Position numbers and translations under genes: made by a program. Below are positions 52,672 through 61,700 of a stretch of DNA of 64,000 bases, in pieces. Position 1 is the stretch's first letter. The number at the start of each line of letters is the position of its first letter. Source of the stretch: Maricaulis sp036231565 (lineage in GTDB: Bacteria; Pseudomonadota; Alphaproteobacteria; Caulobacterales; Maricaulaceae); the NCBI GenBank assembly GCA_036231565.1, contig JAZAHA010000034.1:1-64000 (forward strand), given 5' to 3'. The notes under the pieces are model-generated. The model made no database searches. It saw only the letters and a program-made list of their open reading frames with translations, and had not been told where the DNA came from.

Positions 52672-54756
52672 ATGACACTGACGACATTTCGGCCGGCGCT
52701 GCCGGTCCTGTTCGCTGCAGCGCTGTTTGCCTGCAGCCCGGCATCGGAGACAGAGACCGCCGCAACAGAGGCCGCCGGAGCCGCCGCACAGGCAGACGAG
52801 GCCACCCGCTTCACCGTCATGGTCGGAGGCACGGCGATCGGCGCCCTGGAAGTCACCCCGTCAGGCGACAGCTATTCGCTGGACTATGAGTATCGCAACA
52901 ACGGCCGTGGCCCGACCCTGGCCGAAGAGATCACGCTGGACGGCGCCGGCATGCCGCTGAACTGGGCGATCGAAGGCGCCACGACCTTCGGCAACCCGGT
53001 CGATGAAAGCTTCGAATATGCCGACAGCGAGGCCCGCTGGACCGACACGACCGGTTCCGACCAGGCCATTCCTGCAGAGCCCGCCTTCTACGTACCCCAG
53101 AACGCCAGCCCCTACTGGCTCGCCATTGCCGCCCGCGCCCTGATGGACAGCGAGGACATGTCGCTGCCGGCCATCCCCGGCGGCACGCTTCGCCTGGCCG
53201 AGATGGAAACGCTCGAAGTGTCCGACGGCACGGATACGCGTACGGTGACCAGCTATGCCCTGTCCGGCACCTCGCTCGACCCGACCTATTTCCTGATGGA
53301 TGGCCGGGCCTTCTTCGGCGTCATCAGCCCGCGCTTCGCTGTGCTCGCCGAAGGCTTTGAAGGTGAGGACGAGCGCCTGCGCGAACGGGCCACCCAGTAT
53401 GGCGCCCGGCGCTATGAAGACATGCAGTCGCGTTACGCCCACAATTACGGTGCGCCCGTGCGGATCCGGAATGTGCGGGTCTTCGATTCGGTGAACGCAA
53501 CGCTGGGCGAGCCGGTCTCCGTCGTGGTGGTCGACGATACGATCGCCGCCATCGAGGACATCGATGCCACGCCGGTCGACGGCGAGGTGATCATCGACGG
53601 CAATGGCGGCACACTGGTGCCCGGCCTGTTCGAGATGCACGGCCATGTCGGCGAGGACGACGCGATCCTCAACATTGCTGCCGGCGTGACCACGATCCGC
53701 GACATGGGCAATGACAATGAAGTCCTCGGCGCGCTCATCGAACGCATCCGCAACGGCGAGATCGCGGGACCGCGCATCTTCCGTTCCGGCTTCATCGAAG
53801 GCCGCAGCCAGTACAATTCCAACAATGGCATCATCGTCGAGAGCGAGGCGGAAGCCGTCGCCGCAGTCGAGACCTATGCCGAGGCCGGCGATTTCATCCA
53901 GATCAAGATCTACAACTCCATCAACCCGGACTGGGTGCCGGCGATGATCGAAACAGCACATGCCAACGGTCTGCGCGTGTCCGGCCACGTCCCGGCCTTC
54001 ACCGATGCGGACGCCATGATCGCGGCCGGTTATGACGAGCTGACCCATATCAACCAGCTCATGCTCGGCTGGGTTCTGGAGGACGGCGAGGATACCCGCA
54101 CCCTGCTGCGCCTGACGGCCCTGCGCCGCCTGCCCGCCCTCGACCTGCAGAGCGCGCCGGTGCAGTCGACGCTGGATGCAATGGCGGAGCGCGGTGTGGC
54201 GATCGATCCCACCCTGGCCATCCACGAAGCCCTGCTGCTGTCGCGCAATGGTCAGGTCTCGCCGGGCACGGTGGACTATGTCGACCATATGCCGGTGGGC
54301 TTCCAGCGGGCTGCGCGCAGCGCCTGGGCCGATATCGCCACCCCCGAGGATGACGCCAACTATGCCGGCGCCTTTGACCAGGTCCAGGAAACCATCCGCA
54401 TGATGCACGAGCGCGGCATCTTCATGGTGCCCGGCACCGATCTGGGTGGCGCCTTCGCCTATCACCGCGAGCTGGAACTCTACCAGTCGGCGGGCATGAC
54501 CCCGGCCGAGATCCTGGCCTGGGCCAGCCACGGCATGGCCGAATATCTCGGCGTTGCCGACCGGCTTGGCTCGATCGCGCCTGGCATACGGGCCGACTTC
54601 TTCCTGGTACCCGGAAATCCGGCGGAGAATCTGGCCGATATCAAGACGATCTCGCTCGTCTCGTCCGATGGCACCTTCTACTACCCGACCGAAATCTATC
54701 CCGAATTCGGCATCGAACCCTTTACCGAACTGCCCGGCGTGGCCGTTCCGAACTGA
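52672..54756 (+). CDS. amidohydrolase-family lipoprotein with N-terminal accessory domain
   Basis: 694-aa protein. The signal peptide has lipobox LFAC (lipidated Cys21). A beta-rich N-terminal domain of about 210 residues (about 45-255) precedes a full amidohydrolase barrel: EMHGHVGED (metal His323/His325), an IKIYNS strand with a candidate carbamylated Lys, SGHVPAF, ELTHINQ and the catalytic Asp in VPGTDLGG. Relatives cleave peptide, imide or lactone bonds (prolidase/imidazolonepropionase-like). GGGGAA lies 7 bases before ATG 52672. The fused N-terminal domain is not recognised. It probably acts at the periplasmic membrane face. Confidence 0.87.
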   Translation: MTLTTFRPALPVLFAAALFACSPASETETAATEAAGAAAQADEATRFTVMVGGTAIGALEVTPSGDSYSLDYEYRNNGRGPTLAEEITLDGAGMPLNWAIEGATTFGNPVDESFEYADSEARWTDTTGSDQAIPAEPAFYVPQNASPYWLAIAARALMDSEDMSLPAIPGGTLRLAEMETLEVSDGTDTRTVTSYALSGTSLDPTYFLMDGRAFFGVISPRFAVLAEGFEGEDERLRERATQYGARRYEDMQSRYAHNYGAPVRIRNVRVFDSVNATLGEPVSVVVVDDTIAAIEDIDATPVDGEVIIDGNGGTLVPGLFEMHGHVGEDDAILNIAAGVTTIRDMGNDNEVLGALIERIRNGEIAGPRIFRSGFIEGRSQYNSNNGIIVESEAEAVAAVETYAEAGDFIQIKIYNSINPDWVPAMIETAHANGLRVSGHVPAFTDADAMIAAGYDELTHINQLMLGWVLEDGEDTRTLLRLTALRRLPALDLQSAPVQSTLDAMAERGVAIDPTLAIHEALLLSRNGQVSPGTVDYVDHMPVGFQRAARSAWADIATPEDDANYAGAFDQVQETIRMMHERGIFMVPGTDLGGAFAYHRELELYQSAGMTPAEILAWASHGMAEYLGVADRLGSIAPGIRADFFLVPGNPAENLADIKTISLVSSDGTFYYPTEIYPEFGIEPFTELPGVAVPN

Positions 54757-54771
54757 TCCGGACATTGAGGT

Positions 54772-54792
54772 CTCTCCCCGCGACGGGGAGAG
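54772..54792. repeat. intergenic hairpin
   Basis: CTCTCCCCG (54772-54780) / CGGGGAGAG (54784-54792), 15 bases after the amidohydrolase stop. There is no T-run. It resembles the hairpin repeats at 63.2 kb and may double as a weak terminator. Confidence 0.5.
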
Positions 54793-54888
54793 GCCTCCGC
54801 GGTCATCACATCATCGGCAACCGCCTGCAACCTGCAGTACGCGGGAACGCTCGCCCTGTATCTGCGTTACCTGTCCAGGAGGACGTAG

Positions 54889-55740
54889 ATGGCGAAGCTG
54901 GCACTGGTGATCAACCGGACATCGGGGCGTTTTGTCCGTGGCGACAGCGATATGCTGGCTGACGAGCTGACAGCGCATCCCGCGATCGACACGGTCTGGG
55001 AGTTCGGCGAAGACGATGTCGAAGCAAATATCCGCGATGCAGACTTAAAAGGCTTTGACGGAATCGCCATCGCCGGCGGCGACGGCACGATCCAGGCCGT
55101 CGCCTGCATGGCGCACCGCAATGGCGCGAAATGCCCGCTGCTGCCGCTGCCGCTGGGCACAGCCAACATGCTGGTCCACCGGCTCTACGGTCATCGCAGC
55201 GCCAACGAGATGCTCGACGCGGTCGACGACACTCAAGTCAGCCCCTTCCGGCCCGGACTGGCCGGAGAGGAGATTTTCCTGGTCGCAGCCGCGCTGGGCT
55301 TCCCGTCAACGGTTGCCAGAGCCCGAGAAATGGTGCGCGAAGCAGACGGTGTTCCCTCCCTTCCCTCCCTGTCGCGCCGCATCGCGGCGGCGGCCCGTCA
55401 CGCATTCAAGCCCCGCATCCGCTACTGGCTGGACGGCGACGACCGGGACCGCAAGCGCGCCAGCGGCATCTATGTAGATCTCGACGGCGAAGCCGAAGAC
55501 ATGGCTTATGTGGCAGTACACTGGCGCCATATCGGCGATGTTGCCTGGGCCGGCCTGACACTGCTGACCGACATCCACGATGGCGAGCGTCCCGGCGTCA
55601 GTGGCCGGGCGGCTCGCCTTGAGGCCCGGTCCCGCAAACCGCTCGCCCTGATGCTCGATGGCGAACCCGTATTCATGCCGCGAAACCTCACCATTTCACG
55701 TTCCGACACCCCTATCCGCTTCCTGAACTGGACAGAATGA
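54889..55740 (+). CDS. diacylglycerol kinase-like lipid kinase
   Basis: 283-aa protein of the diacylglycerol/sphingosine kinase catalytic family. N-terminal LALVINRTSGR is followed by the GGDGT nucleotide motif (about 63-67), LPLGTANMLVHRLYG, and a C-terminal beta domain with a D-G-E-P motif. It would phosphorylate a lipid such as diacylglycerol or an undecaprenol-like substrate at the membrane. AGGAGGA precedes the ATG. It overlaps the metallophosphoesterase gene by 4 bases, so kinase and phosphoesterase are made together. Confidence 0.85.
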   Translation: MAKLALVINRTSGRFVRGDSDMLADELTAHPAIDTVWEFGEDDVEANIRDADLKGFDGIAIAGGDGTIQAVACMAHRNGAKCPLLPLPLGTANMLVHRLYGHRSANEMLDAVDDTQVSPFRPGLAGEEIFLVAAALGFPSTVARAREMVREADGVPSLPSLSRRIAAAARHAFKPRIRYWLDGDDRDRKRASGIYVDLDGEAEDMAYVAVHWRHIGDVAWAGLTLLTDIHDGERPGVSGRAARLEARSRKPLALMLDGEPVFMPRNLTISRSDTPIRFLNWTE

Positions 55741-56531
55741 CCAAGCTTTTCCAGATCGCCGACCTTCATTTCGGTGCCGAGGACAGGAATCTGGTCGATG
55801 CTTTCGTCGACCTGTGTAACGCATCCCGGCCGGATGCCGTCGTCGCAGCCGGAGACTTCACCCAGAGCGGCCGCAAGAGCGAATTCGAGGCGGCCGCCCG
55901 CTTTCTCGGACGCCTCGAGGCTCCGGTGGTCGGCATTCCCGGCAATCATGATGTGCCCTCGCGCGCGCTGCATCGACGGTTCACCACTCCCTGGCGTCGC
56001 TATGAACGCTCGGTGGGCCGGCAAATGACATCCAGCCTGGAAGACGGGCCGCTGCATATCGAAGGCCTGAGGACAGCACGGCGGGCTCAGTGGCAGCCCG
56101 ACTGGTCGCTGGGCAGGATCGGCAGACCCAGCCTGGGCCGGGCGCTTGACCTGCTGGCGGAGCGCGATGCGGACCTGCGGGTTCTCACCTGCCATCATCC
56201 CATCCTGGCGCCCGGCGGCAATCGCGGGCGGGCGCGGACGGCACGGGCCTCGCATTCCGTGGCGGCGATCGCCGAGCATTGCGACCTGGTGCTGACCGGC
56301 CATCTGCACGAGACCTTTGCGCTGCCCGCCGAAGGTCCGTCGCACACCTGCTGGTTTGTCGGCGCCGGCACGACATTCTCACGCCGCACGCGCGGCGAGC
56401 CAGCCGGCTTCAACGTGCTCGACATCGCCGCAGACACGATCCGCGTCACGCATCACATCGCCGATGAGGGTCGGCCGGCCTTTGTTGTCCGGGACAGCCG
56501 GGTCCTGCCCCGGCGTGACGGTCAGTACTGA
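55737..56531 (+). CDS. metallophosphoesterase
   Basis: 264-aa calcineurin-type phosphoesterase. All dinuclear metal motifs are present: DLH (9-11), GDF (39-41), GNHD (about 70-73), CHH (about 151-153) and GHLH (about 187-190). Substrates in the family range from cyclic nucleotides to lipid A intermediates. Coupling to the lipid kinase upstream (ATGA overlap) suggests a phospholipid-related role, which is inferred. The 3' end overlaps the convergent response regulator gene by 10 bases. Confidence 0.9.
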   Translation: MTKLFQIADLHFGAEDRNLVDAFVDLCNASRPDAVVAAGDFTQSGRKSEFEAAARFLGRLEAPVVGIPGNHDVPSRALHRRFTTPWRRYERSVGRQMTSSLEDGPLHIEGLRTARRAQWQPDWSLGRIGRPSLGRALDLLAERDADLRVLTCHHPILAPGGNRGRARTARASHSVAAIAEHCDLVLTGHLHETFALPAEGPSHTCWFVGAGTTFSRRTRGEPAGFNVLDIAADTIRVTHHIADEGRPAFVVRDSRVLPRRDGQY

Positions 56532-57163
56532 CCGATCTGCATCGCCGCACGCACCAGCTGGGCTGTGGAGTTGAGGCCGAGCTTGGCCATGATGTTCTCG
56601 CGGTGTTTGCGGACGGTGGAGACACGGACCGCCAGATTGTCCGCAATCATGTCGACGGAATGCCCCCGTGCGATCTCGCGTAAGACATCGCGTTCACGCG
56701 CGGTCAGGCTTCCGGCCTTCAGGACGCCCCCCTCCTCTCCCTCACTGTCGGGCTGGCGTTTGAGGGGCTGCCGGCGCTGCGTCGCTTCGGCCACAGCTTC
56801 GATCGCGGCGATCAGGCTGTCCCGCCCCGCTTCCTTGTGCATGAAACCGTCGGCAACCGCGGCCAGGGCCGCACGCTCGCGCTCGTCCATGTGCGACCCT
56901 GTCAGCAACAGGAAACGCGTATCCGAACCGGCTCCACGCACACATTCAATCACTTCCAGCCCCGTCATGTCCGGGAGCGCGAAATCAACAATGGCGACAT
57001 CGGGCCGCTGCTGCAGAATAAGGGCAATAGCGCTCTCGCCATCCTCGGCAGAGCCGACAAGCTCGTAGCCCGCCTGCATGGCAATCGTGCCGCCGACGGC
57101 CTCGCGAACAATGGCATGGTCGTCGACCACCACCACTCGCCTGGAATTTTCCACCTTCGTCAT
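56522..57163 (-). CDS. NarL/LuxR-type response regulator
   Basis: 213-aa response regulator. The receiver domain (8-125) has the acidic pocket Asp14/Asp15 and phospho-acceptor Asp60 (VAIVDFALPD). The LuxR-type helix-turn-helix lies near residues 148-207 (LTARERDVLREIARGHSVDMIADNL, STVRKHRENIMAKLGL). It is divergent from the histidine kinase across 94 bases and is its evident partner. The gene's 3' end overlaps the phosphoesterase gene. Confidence 0.93.
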   Translation of the reverse strand: MTKVENSRRVVVVDDHAIVREAVGGTIAMQAGYELVGSAEDGESAIALILQQRPDVAIVDFALPDMTGLEVIECVRGAGSDTRFLLLTGSHMDERERAALAAVADGFMHKEAGRDSLIAAIEAVAEATQRRQPLKRQPDSEGEEGGVLKAGSLTARERDVLREIARGHSVDMIADNLAVRVSTVRKHRENIMAKLGLNSTAQLVRAAMQIGQY

Positions 57164-57257
57164 GGTGTTGGCCTGTATCCCCGCTTGCCAGCCAGCGCCA
57201 CCGACCGGTACACATTCACACAGGGGAACAGTCTACACCGATAGCGTCTGGAAAAGT

Positions 57258-58637
57258 ATGGATTATCCGCAGATTCGCCGGATCGACGGACGTTTTTCGG
57301 ACGCCGCGCTCGAACAGGCTTTCCTGGCCGAAAGCTGGAGTGGAATCCGGCTGCAAGCCGGCATCACACTACTCGCCTTCTCGCTCGCCTGGCTGATCTC
57401 GACCAGTATCGACCTGTCCTACCTGCAGGGCACGGACCGTTTCGCGACGACAATCGCCAGCCGGATCGTTGCCGGCATTCTCGGCGTTGCCGTCGGCGGC
57501 TGGATGCTGATCGCGGCACCGGGCAATCCCCAGGGCTGGGCCGGTCGGCTTGTCTTCGCCTGGATCATCACTTCGACGATTGCCGCAGCCCTGGTCGCCT
57601 GTGCCTACCCCGCAGTGGAAACCACGCCGGACGGTATTTCCGACGTGCTGGTCTTCACCAGTTTCTGGATGTCGCTGCACATCATCATTCTCGGAGTCGC
57701 GCTGGCCTATTTCCCCTGGGCGATCATGATTTCGGCTACCGGCTATGCAGTCAGCTATCTCACCCTCACAGTGATCTGGTGGGATGCCGCCGAACATCCG
57801 ATGATCGGCCAGTCGGTGATGATGGTGTCGTGCTGTGCCTTCGGCTGGGTGATGGCGATCATGCTGTCGATCCGGGCCCGCCGGCGCTATTTCATCATGC
57901 GGCGCTACGAGGAAGCGAAGGAGGCCGCGGAACGGGCGCACGAATTCACCACCTTCCTGCTGGCCGCCACCGGGCATGACATCCGCCAGCCGGTCTTCGC
58001 CCTCGATCTGAACGCAGCACGCCTGACCGAGCTCCTCGAGCGTGGGGATACGGCGGCAGCCCTTGATGTCAGCCGCAGCCAGCAAATGGTAACGCGCAAT
58101 GTCTCGCGGATGATCTCGTCGATCCTGGAAGTGGCGCATCTGGATGCTCGCAAACGTACGGTCAGCCCCGACCGGCTGGCAGTCTCGCGGCTCGCCGGAA
58201 CCCTCGTCTCGGCCTTCGGCGAGATTGCCTCGAACAAGGGAATTGCGCTGACGGCCGCACGATCGAGCGTTCACATTCATGCCGATTCAGGCATCGTCGA
58301 ACACATCCTGGCCAATCTGGTTTCCAATGCCATTGCCCATTCAGGCGGCGACCGGATCGTGATCGGAGCGCGCCGCCGCGCCGATCATGTCGATATCGTG
58401 ATCGCCGACAATGGCAGGGGCCTGCCAGCCGGTGACACCGAACTCACCGCACGGGCCATACCACCGTCCGCCGACGACAAGGGCAGCGGAAAACGGTCCG
58501 GCCTCGGGCTGGAGATCGTCTTCCGCCTGGCCGAACACGGCGGACTGAAGCTGCGTATCGTGTCGCGTGCCGGCCATGGCGTCATGGCTGTGCTGACCTG
58601 TCCGGCGCGGGCGCTTGCCAGGCGCACCAAGGCCTGA
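57258..58637 (+). CDS. membrane sensor histidine kinase
   Basis: 459-aa kinase. Six N-terminal transmembrane helices (about 32-52, 66-88, 98-117, 130-150, 154-174, 184-206) form the sensor. A helical linker (YEEAKEAAERAHEF) and HisKA with GHDIRQPVFAL (phospho-acceptor His240) follow. The ATPase domain has NLVSNAIAHSGGD, DNGRGLPAGD and GSGKRSGLGLEIV. The compact membrane sensor without a periplasmic domain suggests it senses membrane state or a small lipophilic signal. ATG 57258 is used because upstream in-frame sequence runs through the regulator's leader. Cognate regulator: the divergent gene ending at 56522. Confidence 0.9.
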   Translation: MDYPQIRRIDGRFSDAALEQAFLAESWSGIRLQAGITLLAFSLAWLISTSIDLSYLQGTDRFATTIASRIVAGILGVAVGGWMLIAAPGNPQGWAGRLVFAWIITSTIAAALVACAYPAVETTPDGISDVLVFTSFWMSLHIIILGVALAYFPWAIMISATGYAVSYLTLTVIWWDAAEHPMIGQSVMMVSCCAFGWVMAIMLSIRARRRYFIMRRYEEAKEAAERAHEFTTFLLAATGHDIRQPVFALDLNAARLTELLERGDTAAALDVSRSQQMVTRNVSRMISSILEVAHLDARKRTVSPDRLAVSRLAGTLVSAFGEIASNKGIALTAARSSVHIHADSGIVEHILANLVSNAIAHSGGDRIVIGARRRADHVDIVIADNGRGLPAGDTELTARAIPPSADDKGSGKRSGLGLEIVFRLAEHGGLKLRIVSRAGHGVMAVLTCPARALARRTKA

Positions 58638-58670
58638 GATTTCCGAACGAAGTCATGAAATTGGCGCGCC

Positions 58671-58688
58671 ATTCGACAATCGTCGAAT
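58671..58688. promoter_or_regulatory. palindrome ATTCGAC-N4-GTCGAAT before the autotransporter
   Basis: Perfect 7-bp arms with spacer AATC, ending 54 bp upstream of the autotransporter ATG (58743). The two-component system lies directly upstream, so its regulator or another dimeric factor may bind here. Confidence 0.5.
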
Positions 58689-58742
58689 TCAACCGCTGTG
58701 CGCGCGGGTCTAAGCATCCCCCGCCTAACGAAGGGGGTCATC

Positions 58743-61700
58743 ATGACACGCACGCCTCAAGCCCGGACCACCATGCAGCCGCTCGTCCGGTCGCTCCGCA
58801 CCGCCCTGCTGGCCACCAGTGCCGGCCTCGCGCTGGCCAGCCCGGCCTTTGCAAACGACGGCGATGTGCCCGTCGACAGCGGTCCGGTCGTCCGCGGTAC
58901 GCTGCCCGAGGGCGGCCAGATCGTCTATTCTACCTGGCGCGAAGGCCGGGGCATCTGGCGTGAGTACTACTGGGTCGTGCCCGAAGGCGGCGGCGATGCG
59001 CATGGGGCCTGCCTGTCCCAGTCCTACGCCACCTTCATGTCCGACACGCCGCAGGCCTATGGCAGCATGCGCAACGAACCCCTGAGCTTTTGCAACCGCA
59101 ATGAATACGGCACCTACACGCCCGGCCGCGCGCCCTGGGACCGTGCCAACCGCACGGCAGCCATCGAGGAACAGGGCGATAACCGCCGCATGCTCGACGG
59201 CCGCGACAGTGGCGGCGGCATAGACCTCGCCTGCCTGCTGCCCTGGAACTTCCACCGCTGCAATTCCGATGGCCGCCTGACCAACAGCAACAGCGGGGCC
59301 GTCCTGACGGCGCGCAACGGTACGGCCTCCAGCCGTCTTGCCGAGCTGGGCGGCTTCACGCGCAACGCCGATATCGGCGCGCCAAGCATCGTTGCCGGTC
59401 CGGACACCTCGATCGACGGCATTGTCGATACCGAGAACCAGTTTTCCAATGTTGTCTTCATCAAGGTCAACACGACCAGTGGCCAGTTCGTGTGTACCGG
59501 CACGCTGATCAACCGCCGCCAGATCCTCACCGCCGCCCACTGTTTCGAGGGTATGGATGTGACCGATGTGGAGGTCTCCTTTGACCCGATGGGCGAAGGC
59601 CTGAACTTCGGGGCGATGGGCGTTACCATGCACAGCGCCTACGATCCGGATACGCTGATCAACGACATCGCCATTGTCACCCTGGCGACAAGCTCTCTGG
59701 TCGCCGACCCGGTGGAACTTGACGATGGCGGCAATATCACCATCGGCAGCGAAGTGATCCTGGCCGGCTACGGTTCCTACGGTGTCGGCGAGATCGGCCA
59801 GATGGGCCTGGACGGAAGACGGCGCTACGGCGTCAACACGCTCGACGGCTATGGCACCCATGCCAGCTTCTTTGACGTGACCGGTCTTCCGCCGATCATC
59901 GATCCGGTGGCCTCCAACCTGCCCTTCCTGTTCATCGATTTCGACGGGCCTGGCGATTTCTACAACATTATCGGCAATGCCGGCATTCCCGGCGAAGTCC
60001 AGGCCGCCCAGGGCGATAGCGGCGGCCCGATGTTCGTCCAGGGCCCCAACGGTCTGATCCAGATCGGCATCGTATCCCATGGATACAACCCGTTCGGCCC
60101 GATCGCAGGGTATGGCGACTGGACGGCCTATGTTCCGGTCGCGGACTATTACGACTGGATCGACGGGCTGGATCCGTTCATCGAACAACACGCGCTCGCC
60201 GGGGATGGTTTCTGGCACGACGCGGCACACTGGGCCGACGGCGATATTCCCGAAAACGACCGGCCCGATCCCGGCGTCACCGTGGTGACCGACCAGTACG
60301 TGGTTCCGGAAATCTACGAGGTCTTCCTTGACGCGCCGGGCCGCACGACGGTCGTGCAGGATGAATATGTCGACTCCGTCTATGTGTTCGAGGGGGCAGA
60401 ACTTCTCATTGCCGAAGGTGGTGAGCTGGCGCTCGATACCGGTATCGGCATGACCGGCGGCGTGATCCGCATCGAGGGCGATGTCGTCGGCCAGGCCCTG
60501 GAAATTCACGGCGGCCTGCTCGATATCGCCGAGACCGGGACCTATTTCGACTTCTCGCCCTATTATTCCGGCGGCATGAACTTCACCGACGGCGCGGTCC
60601 GCGTGGCCGGCGAACTGGCCACGGACTGGCTGCACCAGACCGGCGGCAGCCTGTGGGTCACGGAAACCGGCCTGTTCTTCGACTATGCCGGCACGCTGAT
60701 CGAGGACGGCGGGGTGATGATCGAGGGCGTGTTCGACAGCGCCTCCTTCTACCAGTTCGGCGGTTTTACCACCGTCACGGAAACCGGCCTGCTCTACGAT
60801 GCCAGCGGCGAGACGCTGATCGTCGACACCGAGTTCAACGTCTCCGGCGTCCTCGACACGCTGGAACTCGTCCTCGTCGATAGTGTGCTGATGGGCGATG
60901 GCGACATCTACGCGCCCTTCGGCACCTACCAGTTCGGCGGCCTGATCGCACCCGGCTACAATGCCGGCAACGAGACCGCCGGGCATGTGCTGACCCTTCA
61001 CGGGGATTATCTGGGCGACGACGTCCGGGTCCTGGTAACTGCCGATGCGAATGGCACCGATCTCCTCCATGTTGCCGGCACGGCGGACATGTCCGGCACG
61101 ATCGATATCGTGTTGCGTGGCGACTATCTGCCCGGCCGCAATTCCCGCCTCACCTTCCTGCAGGCCGATGGCGGTGTCTCTGCAGCCGATTTCACCCTCG
61201 CCAACACCCAGCTGACACCCGTCCTTTCGCTGTCGACGGGTCAGACCGCGACGACAGCCTACGTCCAGGTCGATGCCCGCGCCTATGCGGAATTCGCCCA
61301 GACCGACCAGCAGCGCTCGCTCGCCACGGCGCTCGACGCGGCGGCGGACGACAGCGTGCCGTCCGGCGATTTCGCCGATCTCGTCAACACGCTGGACTAC
61401 ATGCCCAGCGAGGACGCGCTGCGCACCGCGCTGCAGACCGCCAATCCGGGCGACACTTTCGCCATGGACCGGATGGGTGAAGGCCTGTCACGCGCCATGG
61501 GCGATGTCATCGCCGGGCGCATGGCGCTGTTCGCCGAAGGCCGGCATGGCGGCGGAATGGACATGGCCGGCACGGGCGGCAGCGCCATCCAGCTGGCCTC
61601 GTCCAATGCCGGCAGCATCGAGGTGCTCTCGGCCCTGCAGGCGGCCACCCGGGCGGCAAGTTCCGGCCAGATGGACCGGATCAATGACCGCACCGGCGTT

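Noticed and set aside
58725..61070. Long open frame on the minus strand opposite the autotransporter
   Set aside because: The plus-strand protease triad, repeats and barrel are coherent. The antisense translation is low-complexity His/Asp/Val-rich sequence.
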